Positions 52,735 through 62,319 of a stretch of DNA of 64,000 bases are shown here, one piece after another (positions within the stretch are counted from its first letter, which is position 1; each line of letters starts with the position of its first letter). The position numbers were made by a program, and so were the translations under genes. Under the pieces are notes generated by a model. The model was given only the letters and a program-made list of their open reading frames with translations, ran no database searches and was not told the DNA's origin. Source of the stretch: JANXVY01 sp031365425 (GTDB lineage Bacteria > Pseudomonadota > Alphaproteobacteria > Rhizobiales > Hyphomicrobiaceae); NCBI GenBank assembly GCA_031365425.1, contig JANLYB010000251.1, forward strand, positions 5,589-69,588. The letters are read 5' to 3'.

Positions 52735-53403
52735 GTGCCCAAACTAAAGCCGGATACTCAGCTCGCCCGGCGAGAGCATATTCTCGATGTCGCGGAGCGC
52801 TGCTTTGCGCGCTCGGGCTTTCACCGCACGACGATGGCCGACATCTGCCGCGATGCGCAGGTCAGCCCTGGTGCCTTGTATGTCTACTTTGCCTCGAAAG
52901 AAGACCTGATCGCCGGGATAACAGAGCGGGACCGGTCCAAGCTTGCAGCCCAGTTGAGCGACGTCGCTAAGGCGCCTGACCTGATGGCCGCCTTGGCGCA
53001 ACTCGGCGAGCACTACACCGTTGAAGAACCGCGCCATAAGCAGCAACTCGTGATCGAAATCGGCTGCCAGTCCATGCGGGAGGGACAAGTCGGCGAGATT
53101 TTCAGGTCTTGCGACAAATTTGTGTTGGAACAGTTCGAAGCACTATTTGCCCGGGCGAAAGCAGAAGGAAAAATTGCACCGTCACTCAACAGTAAGACGC
53201 TTGCTCAGGCAGTGGCTGTTATCGGCGACGGGCTCTTCTGGCGGCGGGCAGTCGATCCCTCATTCGACGCGAAGGCCATCGTCCCGGTGGTGACGGCGAT
53301 GATCGCCGGACTGCTCAATCCCATATCGAATTCTTCTCAGCTCAATCAAGGCGTTCTGATCGCCGCAGGCGAGCCAGCGACCAAAGCCGAGGCGCAATCA
53401 TGA
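52735..53403 (+). CDS. TetR-family repressor of the RND pump
   Basis: A 222-residue regulator. The N-terminal HTH (about 12-58) reads RREHILDVAERCFARSGFHRTTMADICRDAQVSPGALYVYFASKEDLI, a textbook TetR DNA-binding domain; the C-terminal part is a helical ligand-binding domain. The start is GTG with AGAGG about 10 bases upstream. The stop overlaps the adaptor start (ATGA). It most likely represses its own operon through the palindrome just upstream. Confidence 0.93.
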   Translation: MPKLKPDTQLARREHILDVAERCFARSGFHRTTMADICRDAQVSPGALYVYFASKEDLIAGITERDRSKLAAQLSDVAKAPDLMAALAQLGEHYTVEEPRHKQQLVIEIGCQSMREGQVGEIFRSCDKFVLEQFEALFARAKAEGKIAPSLNSKTLAQAVAVIGDGLFWRRAVDPSFDAKAIVPVVTAMIAGLLNPISNSSQLNQGVLIAAGEPATKAEAQS

Positions 53404-54635
53404 ACGCAAAACTTCTAGGCCCCCTCGTGGCGGCCTTGGCTGCCGGTGGCCTCTACGCGGTGTACGGCCTCTCACACAGCAGTGCCCCGGCACCAACGGC
53501 GCAGGGACCGAAGGCAGGCGCCGGCCCGATCGTGGCAGTGGATGCCACCGCGCCCGCGGTCTCCGTCGTCAAAGTGAACCCTGCAGACTTTGTGGAGACG
53601 GTGCTCATTACCGGATCGGTTGTAGCCCGTGATGAAATCCTGATCGCGCCCGAAGTCGAGGGCTTGCGCGTCCTCGAACTTTTAACCGACGAGGGCGACA
53701 CCGTCACCAAAGGGCAGGTTCTGGCCCGGCTCGCCAACGATAGCCTACAGGCACAGTTGGCGCAAAACGATGCCAACATCGCAAGGGCCGAGGCGGCCAT
53801 CGCTGTTGCTCGCAGCGCAATCGTTCAGGCAGAAGCGGCAGTGAAGGAGGCCGCGAACGCCTTCGAGCGCGCCAAGCCCTTGAAACAGTCGGGTTATGTA
53901 TCCGGGGCCACGTTCGATCAGAGAGAGGCTGCCGCCAACACGTCGCAATCCAAGCTCGTGGCGGCGCGCGACGGCTTGACCAGCGCCATGGCGGATAAGG
54001 CCGCGTTCGAGGCTCAGCGCCGTGAATTGACGTGGAAGAACGGGCGCACCGAGGTCCGCTCGCCGGTGGACGGGCGCATCAGCCGCCGGTCGGCTCGTGT
54101 CGGCGGGGTGGCATCGGCGCTCAACGACGCCATGTTCCGCATTATAGCGCGGGGCGAGGTGGAACTCGATGCGGAATTGCCCGAAAGCGATGTCGGCAAG
54201 GTGCGGGAGGGGCAGGTTGCGCATGTCTCGGTGACGGGATCAGGCGACGTGGTGGGGACTGTGCGCTTGATTTCGGGAGAGGTCGATCGTTCGACCCGCT
54301 TGGGCAAGATCAAGGTGTTCTTTGGGGTAAACCCGGCGCTCCGGCTTGGAGCGTTCGGGCGCGGGACGATCGACACTGGCAAGAGCCACGGCTTAGCCGT
54401 GCCGCCGTCTGCTGTGGTTTACACCCCCGAAGGTGCGACCGTGCAGGTCGTCGCCGATGGGAGGGTTTTGACGCGCCCGGTGAAGACGGGCCTCAAGACG
54501 CAGCAGCTGATCGAGATTACCGAAGGATTGGCAGACGGCGATACCATCGTGGCCAAATCGGGCAGCTTCCTGCGCAACGGCGATTCGGTACGGCCCGTCT
54601 TCGCCGACACCAAAGTCAGCGGAGCCACGCCATGA
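53400..54635 (+). CDS. RND efflux periplasmic adaptor
   Basis: A 411-residue membrane-fusion protein of the HlyD/AcrA group. It has a short membrane anchor (about 1-20), a lipoyl-like pair of halves (ITGSVVARDEILIAPEVEGLRV and NGRTEVRSPVDGRISRRSARVGG), an alpha-hairpin between them (about 110-200), and beta-barrel and membrane-proximal domains. It links the RND permease to an outer-membrane channel. It overlaps tetR upstream and the permease downstream, each by four bases. Confidence 0.94.
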   Translation: MNAKLLGPLVAALAAGGLYAVYGLSHSSAPAPTAQGPKAGAGPIVAVDATAPAVSVVKVNPADFVETVLITGSVVARDEILIAPEVEGLRVLELLTDEGDTVTKGQVLARLANDSLQAQLAQNDANIARAEAAIAVARSAIVQAEAAVKEAANAFERAKPLKQSGYVSGATFDQREAAANTSQSKLVAARDGLTSAMADKAAFEAQRRELTWKNGRTEVRSPVDGRISRRSARVGGVASALNDAMFRIIARGEVELDAELPESDVGKVREGQVAHVSVTGSGDVVGTVRLISGEVDRSTRLGKIKVFFGVNPALRLGAFGRGTIDTGKSHGLAVPPSAVVYTPEGATVQVVADGRVLTRPVKTGLKTQQLIEITEGLADGDTIVAKSGSFLRNGDSVRPVFADTKVSGATP

Positions 54636-57600
54636 ACTTCAATATTTCGGCGTGGTCAATCCGCAAGCCGGTGCCGTCCATCGTGCTGTTCACGGTGCTG
54701 CTGATGCTCGGCATCATGAGCTTTCGAGCACTGCCCGTGACGCGGTTTCCCAATATCGATGTGCCCGTCATCTCAATCATAATCTCGCAGTCCGGCGCTG
54801 CACCGTCTGAGCTTGAAAGCCAGATCACCAAGCAGGTCGAGGATGCGGTCGCAAACATCACCGGCGTCAAAAAGATCATTTCAACGCTCACCGATGGCGT
54901 CTCAACGACTGCGATGGAGTTCCGGCTTGAGGTCAATCAGGACCGCGCGCTCAACGATGTGAAGGACGCCATCGCGAAAATCCGTACCGATCTGCCGCGC
55001 AACATCGACGAGCCGATCATTCAGCGCATCGACGTCGAAGGACAGTCGATCCTGTCGTATGGCGCATCAGCACCAGGACTAACGCTCGAACAATTGTCGT
55101 GGCACGTTGACGATGTGATCAAACGCCAGTTGCAGGGGCTTAAAGGTGTCGGTCGCGTCGAGCGGCAGGGCGGCGTTGATCGCGAAATCAAGATCATGCT
55201 CGACCCCGATCGCCTTCTGGCGCTGGGCATCACGGCAAGCGCGGTGAACGCACAGGTGCGTTCAACCAACGTCGATCTAGGCGGGGGACGCGGCGAGGTC
55301 GGCGGACAGGAACAGACTATCCGGACGTTGGCGGGTGCGCGGCGCGTCGAGGCGCTGGGCGACACCAAGATCGTCATTCCCGGCGGCCGCGATGTGCGCC
55401 TCAAGGAATTGGGCCGGATTATCGACAGCAATAGCGAGCCGCGCTCATTTGCCCGCCTCAACGGCGAGCCGGTCGTCACTTTTGCGATTTTCCGCGTCAA
55501 AGGTGCGAGCGATCTAGCCGTTGCTATTGCCGCTGACAAGAAACTCAAGGAATTGCAGGCTGCCTATCCCGACATCAAGCTGACCAAAATCGACGACGCG
55601 GTGGCCTACACCAAGGGGAACTATCTCGCGGCGATGGAGACGCTGATCGAGGGCGCCGTGCTGGCCGTGCTCGTCGTGCTGCTATTCCTGCGAAATCTCC
55701 GCGCGACCCTCATCTGCGCGGTTGCTTTGCCATTGGCTGCGATCCCGACGTTCTGGGCAATGAGCTTGATGGGCTTTTCGCTCAACCTCGTGAGCTTGCT
55801 CGGCATCACGCTCGTCACCGGGGTGCTGGTCGACGACGCCATCGTCGAAATCGAAAACATCGTCCGGCATATGCACATGGGCAAGTCACCCTATCGTGCC
55901 GCGATCGAAGCAGCCGACGAAATAGGGCTCGCTGTGATTGCCATCACGTTCACGATTGTCGCGATCTTCTCGCCGGTGTCCTTCATGGCGGGGATCGCGG
56001 GGCAGTACTTTAAACAATTTGGATTGACGGTCGCGGCAGCCGTGCTGTTCTCGTTGCTCGTTGCCCGCCTTATCACGCCGATGATGGCGGCTTATTTGAT
56101 GCGGCCAATTCCCGAAAAGCCCCTTGGTGATGGCATCATCATGCGAGCCTACACGCGGCTGCTGTCCTGGACGCTGCATGCATGGTGGTCGCGTTATTTG
56201 ACGCTCGCCATCGGAGTGATCATTTTCGTGCTGTCGGTCAAGGCGACCTCGCAACTCCCGACGGGTTTCATTCCCGACGAAGACACATCGCGCATTACGA
56301 TTTCGACCGAGTTGCCGCCTGGATCGACGCTGGCCGATACTCAGATCGCGGGCGATGAGATCATGCGCGTCGTGAAGACCGTGCCTGAGGTGCGCAGCGT
56401 GTTCGTCCTCGGAGGCACCACGCCGACAGGGACGCGCGAAGTCCGCCGAGCGACGCTGATCGTGCATCTGGTCCCCAAGACGGAACGCAAGCTCACACAG
56501 AAGCAACTCAAGAGCGTCATTGCAGACAAGCTGGCAGCCATTCCCGACACTCGCTCGTGGTTTGTGAACGACCGCGCCGAACGCGAAATGAGTTTCTCGA
56601 TCCTGTCGCAGGATGGCGAGAAGCTGTCGTCCTTCGTGGCGTCCCTCGAAGGCGAGCTGCGTAAGGTGCCGGGGTTCAAGAATGTCGCGTCGGTGGGAGC
56701 AATCGACCGTCCTGAAATCCGCATTGTTCCCCGGTTCGATGACGCCGCCGCTGTCGGCGTCGCACCCGATGCGATTGCCGATACGGTACGCGTGGCAACG
56801 CTTGGCGATGTAGCGGCCAACTTGGCCAAGTTTAACGCCGGCAACCGCCTTGTGCCGATCCGCGTGCAGCTTGAAGAATCGGCGCGCACGGACCTAGCCT
56901 TGATCGAGCAATTGCGCGTCACCAACGCAGCCGGGAAGGCTGTGCCGTTGAAGGCGGTCGCAACGGTTGAGTTTGGGCGCGGGCCAAGTTCCATCGACAG
57001 ATTCAACCGTGAGCGCCGGGCCGTGATCGGGGCTGATCTCGTGCCAGGACTGGCGTTGGGCGACGCCCGCGAAATGTTTCTGGCAACCGTCGCCAAATTG
57101 AAGATGCCCGATGGGGTCAAGCTCGAAGCGGCGGGTGACGCGGAAATCCAAGACGAGGTGGCCAACGGTTTCATCACTGCCATGGGGACCGGGCTCATGA
57201 TCGTGCTCGGTGTGCTAATCTTGTTGTTCGGCTCGGTGTTCCAGCCAATCACGATTCTGCTGTCGTTGCCGCTATCGTTCGGCGGCGTCGTCGTCGCGCT
57301 ACTGGTCACGCACAATCCGGTGAGCATGCCGGTCTACATCGGTCTGCTCATGCTGATGGGGATCGTGACCAAAAACGCGATCCTACTGGTCGATTTTGCG
57401 GTTGAGGAAATTGCCCGCGGCGTCGACCGTGTAACGTCGCTGGTCGATGCCGGCCGCAAACGTGCGCGACCCATCATCATGACGACGCTCGCCATGGCCG
57501 CAGGCATGACGCCCAGCGCATTTGCCTTCGGCGACGGCGGAGAGTTTCGCGCGCCGATGGCGATTGCCGTCATTGGCGGATTGCTCGTGTCCACAGCGCT

Positions 57601-57793
57601 GTCTCTGGTCTTCGTGCCCTCTTTCTTCACGGTGATGGACGACCTCGGCTGGGTTGTATGGCGGCTGGTCGCTGGATTCATCGGACCAACGGATGAGCGC
57701 GGCGAGGAGCAAGCGCAACCGGCAGTGCATCACGCGAAGGCAGCGTCCTCGGATGTGTCGGAAAAGCGCGCGCGGCCACTCGCTGCGGAATAG
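54632..57793 (+). CDS. RND multidrug efflux permease
   Basis: A 1053-residue HAE1-type resistance-nodulation-division pump with twelve helices and two large periplasmic loops. The start NISAWSIRKPVPSIVLFTVL, the proton-relay pair Asp401-Asp402 in VTGVLVDDAIVEIENIVRHM, and the second-half motif LMGIVTKNAILLVDFAVEEI are typical. It exports drugs or other hydrophobic compounds with proton influx. The frame is open further upstream inside the adaptor gene, but ATG at 54632 (overlapping TGA) is the true start. No outer-membrane channel gene is adjacent. Confidence 0.96.
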   Translation: MNFNISAWSIRKPVPSIVLFTVLLMLGIMSFRALPVTRFPNIDVPVISIIISQSGAAPSELESQITKQVEDAVANITGVKKIISTLTDGVSTTAMEFRLEVNQDRALNDVKDAIAKIRTDLPRNIDEPIIQRIDVEGQSILSYGASAPGLTLEQLSWHVDDVIKRQLQGLKGVGRVERQGGVDREIKIMLDPDRLLALGITASAVNAQVRSTNVDLGGGRGEVGGQEQTIRTLAGARRVEALGDTKIVIPGGRDVRLKELGRIIDSNSEPRSFARLNGEPVVTFAIFRVKGASDLAVAIAADKKLKELQAAYPDIKLTKIDDAVAYTKGNYLAAMETLIEGAVLAVLVVLLFLRNLRATLICAVALPLAAIPTFWAMSLMGFSLNLVSLLGITLVTGVLVDDAIVEIENIVRHMHMGKSPYRAAIEAADEIGLAVIAITFTIVAIFSPVSFMAGIAGQYFKQFGLTVAAAVLFSLLVARLITPMMAAYLMRPIPEKPLGDGIIMRAYTRLLSWTLHAWWSRYLTLAIGVIIFVLSVKATSQLPTGFIPDEDTSRITISTELPPGSTLADTQIAGDEIMRVVKTVPEVRSVFVLGGTTPTGTREVRRATLIVHLVPKTERKLTQKQLKSVIADKLAAIPDTRSWFVNDRAEREMSFSILSQDGEKLSSFVASLEGELRKVPGFKNVASVGAIDRPEIRIVPRFDDAAAVGVAPDAIADTVRVATLGDVAANLAKFNAGNRLVPIRVQLEESARTDLALIEQLRVTNAAGKAVPLKAVATVEFGRGPSSIDRFNRERRAVIGADLVPGLALGDAREMFLATVAKLKMPDGVKLEAAGDAEIQDEVANGFITAMGTGLMIVLGVLILLFGSVFQPITILLSLPLSFGGVVVALLVTHNPVSMPVYIGLLMLMGIVTKNAILLVDFAVEEIARGVDRVTSLVDAGRKRARPIIMTTLAMAAGMTPSAFAFGDGGEFRAPMAIAVIGGLLVSTALSLVFVPSFFTVMDDLGWVVWRLVAGFIGPTDERGEEQAQPAVHHAKAASSDVSEKRARPLAAE

Positions 57794-57887
57794 GATACTT
57801 TCGTCGCAAAGCCTTGTTGAGCGGGCTGCGAATGCCTACTGACTATCGCGAGTTATCTGCATTCCTAGCAAAACCCCGGAGACGACC

Positions 57888-59045
57888 ATGTTCGACGCGA
57901 AATCCATCCTTGAAGCACTCGTCAACGGCGCAGGCCCCCGTTCTGCTGCACAGCCAGCCGGTGGTGGCGGCCTCGGTGACATTCTCGCTCAGTTAGCTAA
58001 AGCTGCCCAGGGCGGCGGCGCTGGCGCTGGCGCTCAGACTCAGCATGCCGATAGCGGCATGGGCGGATTGGGCGACTTACTCGGCAAGCTGATTCCGCAG
58101 GCGGGTGCTGCTCCCGGCGCTCAAGTTGCCCCCAGCGAGGGCGGATTGGGCGGTCTTGGCGACATCCTCGCTAAACTCCAGCAGCAGGCTGGCGGCGCGG
58201 CTTCGGCTGGTGCTGGCGGCTTGGGCGACATCCTCGGCAAGTTGCAACAGCAGGCGTCCGGCGCTGCCAACAACGCTGGCCTTGGCGGCGGCAACATCAT
58301 GGACATCTTGACCAAGGCTCTCGGTCAGGCAACCGAAGGTGCGCGAGAGGGCGCTGGCCGGATCGGCGCTGCAACAGGTGCAAGCGATGCACTCGGCAAA
58401 GCCATGGGCGGCATGTCGGGCGACGACATTCTGACGAAACTCAAGGAACTTGCCGCCCAAAACCAGTTCGGGGCGGGTGCCGCAGCCGGTGGCCTTGGTG
58501 CCGTCGTGCTGGGAACGCATGCCGGTCGCAGCATCGCAGCCAGCGCTGCAAAGCTTGGTGCGCTCGCCCTCATCGGCGGCCTCGCATACAAGGCTCTGCT
58601 TAACTACCAGAACGGCCAGCCGCTGATCACGGGTGCTCATTCAGTGACCGAAGCCGCCCCCCAGGGCAGCGGTTTTGAACCGGCGGCCGTTACCAATGAC
58701 GCCGCCACGCTCTACATCCGCGCGATGATCGCTGCTGCCGCTGCCGACGGGCGCATCGACCAAGCCGAAATGGCCAACATCATGGGCGGCTTGAAACAGG
58801 GCGGTCTCGAAGCCAACGCGGAGGAGTTCCTAGCGGCGGAATTTAACGCACCCGCGTCCATCGACGATCTCGCGGGTGCGTGCCAGTCGGCGGAGCAGGC
58901 CGTTCAGGTGTACACCGCCGCGCGTCTTGCCATCTCCCCCGACAGCCAAGCCGAATCTGCATTCCTCGCAGGCCTCGCCCAACGCCTCGGCGTCGATGCC
59001 AAACTGGCAGCCCACATCGACTCGGCCACACGCAACGCAGCCTAA
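57888..59045 (+). CDS. DUF533 (YebE/TerB-like) protein with LGDIL repeats
   Basis: A 385-residue protein. The first 150 residues are Gly/Ala/Gln-rich and contain at least four copies of a GLGDILAKL-type motif (about residues 28-36, 60-68, 89-97, 111-119, with a weaker copy at 136-144). A hydrophobic, glycine-rich segment follows (about 195-240), then a DUF533/TerB-like helical domain (about 265-380, with AMIAAAAADGRIDQAEMANIM). Members of the family are of unknown role. A strong bidirectional terminator follows 24 bases after the stop. Confidence 0.88.
   Translation: MFDAKSILEALVNGAGPRSAAQPAGGGGLGDILAQLAKAAQGGGAGAGAQTQHADSGMGGLGDLLGKLIPQAGAAPGAQVAPSEGGLGGLGDILAKLQQQAGGAASAGAGGLGDILGKLQQQASGAANNAGLGGGNIMDILTKALGQATEGAREGAGRIGAATGASDALGKAMGGMSGDDILTKLKELAAQNQFGAGAAAGGLGAVVLGTHAGRSIAASAAKLGALALIGGLAYKALLNYQNGQPLITGAHSVTEAAPQGSGFEPAAVTNDAATLYIRAMIAAAAADGRIDQAEMANIMGGLKQGGLEANAEEFLAAEFNAPASIDDLAGACQSAEQAVQVYTAARLAISPDSQAESAFLAGLAQRLGVDAKLAAHIDSATRNAA
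57972..58319 (+). repeat. Protein-level LGDIL repeat array
   Basis: Within the DUF533-like gene, codons for G-L-G-D-(I/L)-L-(A/G)-(K/Q)-L recur with spacings of roughly 32, 29, 22 and 25 residues, the middle copies extended by Q-Q-Q-A. The copies differ in nucleotide sequence, so this is an old or selected protein repeat, not a recent duplication. Confidence 0.7.
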
Positions 59046-59069
59046 CGCAACCCTCGCACAAACAAAAAA

Positions 59070-59107
59070 CCCTTCCCTCGCAGACTGCGAGGGAAGGGTT
59101 TTTGTTT
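59070..59107. terminator. Bidirectional terminator
   Basis: CCCTTCCCTCGCAG-A-CTGCGAGGGAAGGG forms a 14-bp perfect stem arm pair, with AAAAAA before and TTTTTGTTT after. Because T-runs follow on both strands, it can end the DUF533-like transcript from the left and the ABC exporter operon from the right. Confidence 0.92.
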
Positions 59108-59130
59108 GGTGCCTGCCGAACTGAAGCTGG

Positions 59131-60240
59131 TCAGTTCGTCTTCGTCGGTGGCGTGGCAGAGGCTTCTGCAGGCCCCTCGTTCTTGAAGAACACATCAACC
59201 CTCATGCCGCTCAATAGCGGCGGCGTGCCGTCGAGCGAGACCATCACTTCCAGGACTTCGACATCGTTTGGACGGCGGACTCCGCGGGTCGCGATGCGGG
59301 GCGAAGCAAGCGTCTGGGAAACCGACGTCACGATGCCTTCGAATTGCTTGTCGGGAAACGCGTCACCTTTGACGACCACACGCTGGCCAACGCGGACCTT
59401 GCTCGTGTCGCGTTCTTCAACTTCGGCCTTGACGCGCAAGGCACGGATGTCGCCGAAAATGACGAGCGGAGCATCAGGCGAGGGCGCAACGAGTTCGCCA
59501 ACCTTGGCAAATACGTTCAGGACGGTGCCTTCGCTCGGCGCCCGGATGCGGCCACGCTCGACGGCGGCTTCGGCGAGCGACAACTCTGCTCGAGCGGCAG
59601 CAAGAGAAGATTCCATGCGGGTCGCCAGCGGCAAACCTTCCTTGGCGGACACGCGGACGAGACTGGCCTTGCTGTTGGCGAGCTGTTCCTTGGCGGCCGA
59701 GATCGCAAATCTGACCTTTTCAACGTCGCCAGTGGCCGACGAGGGGCTCGTACGAAGCTTGAAGGTCAGATCGTCGTAGGCCTGGCGTGCACGGAACAGG
59801 CCGCGCTCAGCACTTGCGACCGAATCTTCGGCCTGACGGCGTTCGAGTTGAACACCTTTTGCAATCTCTTCATCGCGCTCGCGTTCACGGACCTGGACTT
59901 CCTGTGCGGCGGCGGTCACGCGAGTGAGAAGATCTTCATCATCAAGGCGCACGAGCAAGTCGCCAGCCATGACCTTGTCGTTGGTCTTGACGGCGACATC
60001 GGCGACGCGGCCCGGCGACTGCGTTCCAATGGAAATCTGTCCGTCCTTAGGCTCAACCCGGCCAGTTGCCGAGGCTGCCCAGGCGGGACGCGCTGCGGCA
60101 CTGGCGGCAGTATCAGCCGCCTCCGCCGACGACATCTTCGACCATCCTACCATGGGGCTGCCGGGAACGCTCAGGCAGACCGTGCTGGCGATGATCACCG
60201 CTGCCACAAACGACGACGCTGTAGACTCGATGTTACGCAT
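59131..60240 (-). CDS. HlyD-type adaptor of the ABC exporter (DevB-like)
   Basis: A 369-residue membrane-fusion protein with an N-terminal helix (AAVIIASTVCLSVPG), lipoyl halves (GRVEPKDGQISIGTQSPGRVADVAVKTND and IRAPSEGTVLNVFAKVGELVAPSPDAPLV) and a coiled hairpin between (about 115-215). It connects the ABC permease to an outer-membrane channel, as DevB/MacA do. It is the third gene of the permease-ATPase-adaptor operon and overlaps the ATPase gene by 8 bases. Confidence 0.92.
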   Translation of the reverse strand: MRNIESTASSFVAAVIIASTVCLSVPGSPMVGWSKMSSAEAADTAASAAARPAWAASATGRVEPKDGQISIGTQSPGRVADVAVKTNDKVMAGDLLVRLDDEDLLTRVTAAAQEVQVRERERDEEIAKGVQLERRQAEDSVASAERGLFRARQAYDDLTFKLRTSPSSATGDVEKVRFAISAAKEQLANSKASLVRVSAKEGLPLATRMESSLAAARAELSLAEAAVERGRIRAPSEGTVLNVFAKVGELVAPSPDAPLVIFGDIRALRVKAEVEERDTSKVRVGQRVVVKGDAFPDKQFEGIVTSVSQTLASPRIATRGVRRPNDVEVLEVMVSLDGTPPLLSGMRVDVFFKNEGPAEASATPPTKTN

Positions 60241-61192
60241 TGCTTTTCCGCTTCCTGATCAGTTCGTTTAGGTCTTCGGATTGGAGAGGCTTCATCTGCC
60301 GCTCATCCGCATTTCTCTGCCGCCGCTTGACAATCGGCTCGGTGGCCGTCTCGACCACATGACCGCCGGACTGCCCCGGGGGCCGCGCATTCGAGGCCTC
60401 TTGGGAAACAATCAGCCCATCCTCGATCTTGATAACGCGATCAGCATAACCCAACGTGCGGGGATCATGGGTCACGACCAGGATCGAGCGATTCTGCGTG
60501 CGCGCGATTTCCGCCAGAAGTCTCATTACCCCGTGGCCGTTTTCGCTATCGAGGGCTGCCGTCGGTTCGTCGGCCAACACGATAGACGGCGCAGAGGCAA
60601 TGGCGCGGGCGACCGCAACACGCTGCTTTTCGCCGCCACTCAAGTTGGCCGGAAAGCTGCCGAATTTATGGCCGAGCCCGACGTCGCGCAAAGCTTGCTC
60701 GGCGCGCTTGATCGCCTCTGGGCCTTTGATACCCGCCACATCGAGGGCAATTCGCACGTTTTCCAAGGCGTTCAGCGTCGGAAACAGGTTGTAGGACTGA
60801 AAGATGTAGCCGATGTGCGTGCGGCGCAGAGTAGCCAATTGTTCGGGAGCGAGATCGGCAGTCGATGTGCCGTCAATCGTAATCGTGCCCGCCGTCGGCG
60901 AAAGGATACAACCTAGAATGGACAGCAACGTCGTCTTGCCGCTACCGGACGGCCCCATCAACAAGGTCAGTTCGCCCGGACGCAGGTCAATGTCGACGCC
61001 CTTGACAGCGACAATCTTGCCCGCACCCTGGCCAAGCTCCTTAACGATGCCGTGAGCGATCAGAACCGGAGCCTGCCTTTGCTGGACCGGCCCAGTGGAT
61101 GGAGAGAGCTGCGCTGGCATTGCATGATTGCCCTGCTGCACTGGCGCATGCCCGTAATGGCGTACCGGCGATGATTTGCGATGCTTGCTCAT
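60233..61192 (-). CDS. ABC exporter ATPase (DevA/MacB-like)
   Basis: A 319-residue ATP-binding protein. Walker A GPSGSGKTT, Q-loop YIFQSYNLFPTLNALENVRI, signature LSGGEKQRVAVARAIA, Walker B IVLADEPTAALDS, and H-loop VVTHDP. Both a 40-residue N-terminal extension and a basic, polar C-terminal extension of about 45 residues are longer than in LolD/MacB. It is the second gene of the operon, overlapping the permease by four bases. Confidence 0.94.
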   Translation of the reverse strand: MSKHRKSSPVRHYGHAPVQQGNHAMPAQLSPSTGPVQQRQAPVLIAHGIVKELGQGAGKIVAVKGVDIDLRPGELTLLMGPSGSGKTTLLSILGCILSPTAGTITIDGTSTADLAPEQLATLRRTHIGYIFQSYNLFPTLNALENVRIALDVAGIKGPEAIKRAEQALRDVGLGHKFGSFPANLSGGEKQRVAVARAIASAPSIVLADEPTAALDSENGHGVMRLLAEIARTQNRSILVVTHDPRTLGYADRVIKIEDGLIVSQEASNARPPGQSGGHVVETATEPIVKRRQRNADERQMKPLQSEDLNELIRKRKSNA

Positions 61193-62319
61193 CGTGTGAA
61201 CACCGTAGCTGGATCGATTTTAGTAACCTTGAAGATAGCCGAGATGGCTGAGATCGCGCACATGGCCAGCGTCAGCGCGAGCAAGCCGAATGCAAGCCCC
61301 GGCGTCATCATGATCGGTAGCGCAGAGCCTTGCGCCGAATAAACGATGATCAGAGCGATGATCATGCCCAGGGCATACCCGATCAGCGCGCTCATCCCGG
61401 CTTGGGCGAGAATAACCTTGTGAATGTAACCCGACGATGAACCCAGCGCGCGCAAGGTCGCAAACTCGTTGATGTGATCCTTGGTGCTCGAATAGAGCGT
61501 TTGGGCGACGATAACCGTTCCAACCAGCGTTCCTAGGATAGCGCCGCCGATCAAGGCTGCACCGGCTCCCGTGTTAAACAACCACTGCTTCAGGCTCCGA
61601 GCCAGGAACTCGTCCTTGGTGAGCACCTCGGCGGGAGCGATCTGTTTGTTCAATTGTGTACGCACCTGCTCAATGTTGGCTCCCGGTTCGAGAGTTACAA
61701 GATGGAACGTCGTGGTGGCCTCAGGAACGCCGAGCAGTGCACGAGCGCGCGAAATCGGCATGAAAACATAGGGCGACTGGGTAAAAGAGCGGATATCGTC
61801 GGTCAGCGCCCGGACTCGCACCCGGCCTTGCGCGATCTGAGCCGTGCTGCCGATACCCGTTATACCCAGTTCTTCAAGATAGGATTGGTCGACGGCGATG
61901 CCTTCGGGGGCCTTGATATCTTCCCACGTGCCGTTGACGAGACGGAACGGAGCAAGACCGCCGTCTTCTGCGTCTGCTCCAACGACAACGACGCGAGTCG
62001 AGCCTCCGGAAGGCTTGCGCCATTCGGCGAACACCGCAAACACCGGGGCGACCGATTTGACACCGGGGATTGCCAAGGCCGCGTGACGCTCCTTTTGGGT
62101 CAGCAGCATCCCGCCGTCTTCGAACGACTTTGCACCGAACGCTGTGATCCAGAGTTCACCCTTGGCATTGTCGATAAGTCCGGTGATTTCCCGCGAGGAT
62201 CCGAGGTAAAGGCCGAGCTGAACCGCAACAAGAACGATCGAGAACAAAATGCCAACCAGCGTCACCGCGAGCCGGATTCGATCATGGAACAGGTTTCTAA
62301 ACGCCAGCGTTAAAATCAT
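61189..62319 (-). CDS. ABC exporter permease, FtsX/MacB fold (DevC-like)
   Basis: A 376-residue membrane protein with one helix at the N-terminus (LAVTLVGILFSIVLVAVQLGLY), a periplasmic domain (about 40-245) and three C-terminal helices (about 255-370). The layout and start LAFRNLFHDRIR match the DevC/MacB permease type. It is first of the permease-ATPase-adaptor operon. The substrate of this mechanotransmission-type exporter is unknown; glycolipids, siderophores or peptides are known for relatives. Confidence 0.92.
   Translation of the reverse strand: MILTLAFRNLFHDRIRLAVTLVGILFSIVLVAVQLGLYLGSSREITGLIDNAKGELWITAFGAKSFEDGGMLLTQKERHAALAIPGVKSVAPVFAVFAEWRKPSGGSTRVVVVGADAEDGGLAPFRLVNGTWEDIKAPEGIAVDQSYLEELGITGIGSTAQIAQGRVRVRALTDDIRSFTQSPYVFMPISRARALLGVPEATTTFHLVTLEPGANIEQVRTQLNKQIAPAEVLTKDEFLARSLKQWLFNTGAGAALIGGAILGTLVGTVIVAQTLYSSTKDHINEFATLRALGSSSGYIHKVILAQAGMSALIGYALGMIIALIIVYSAQGSALPIMMTPGLAFGLLALTLAMCAISAISAIFKVTKIDPATVFTR

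Noticed and set aside
54032..54631. 200-codon upstream extension of the RND permease frame
   Set aside because: It lies inside the adaptor gene in another frame; the permease family start is at ATG 54632 with an ATGA overlap.
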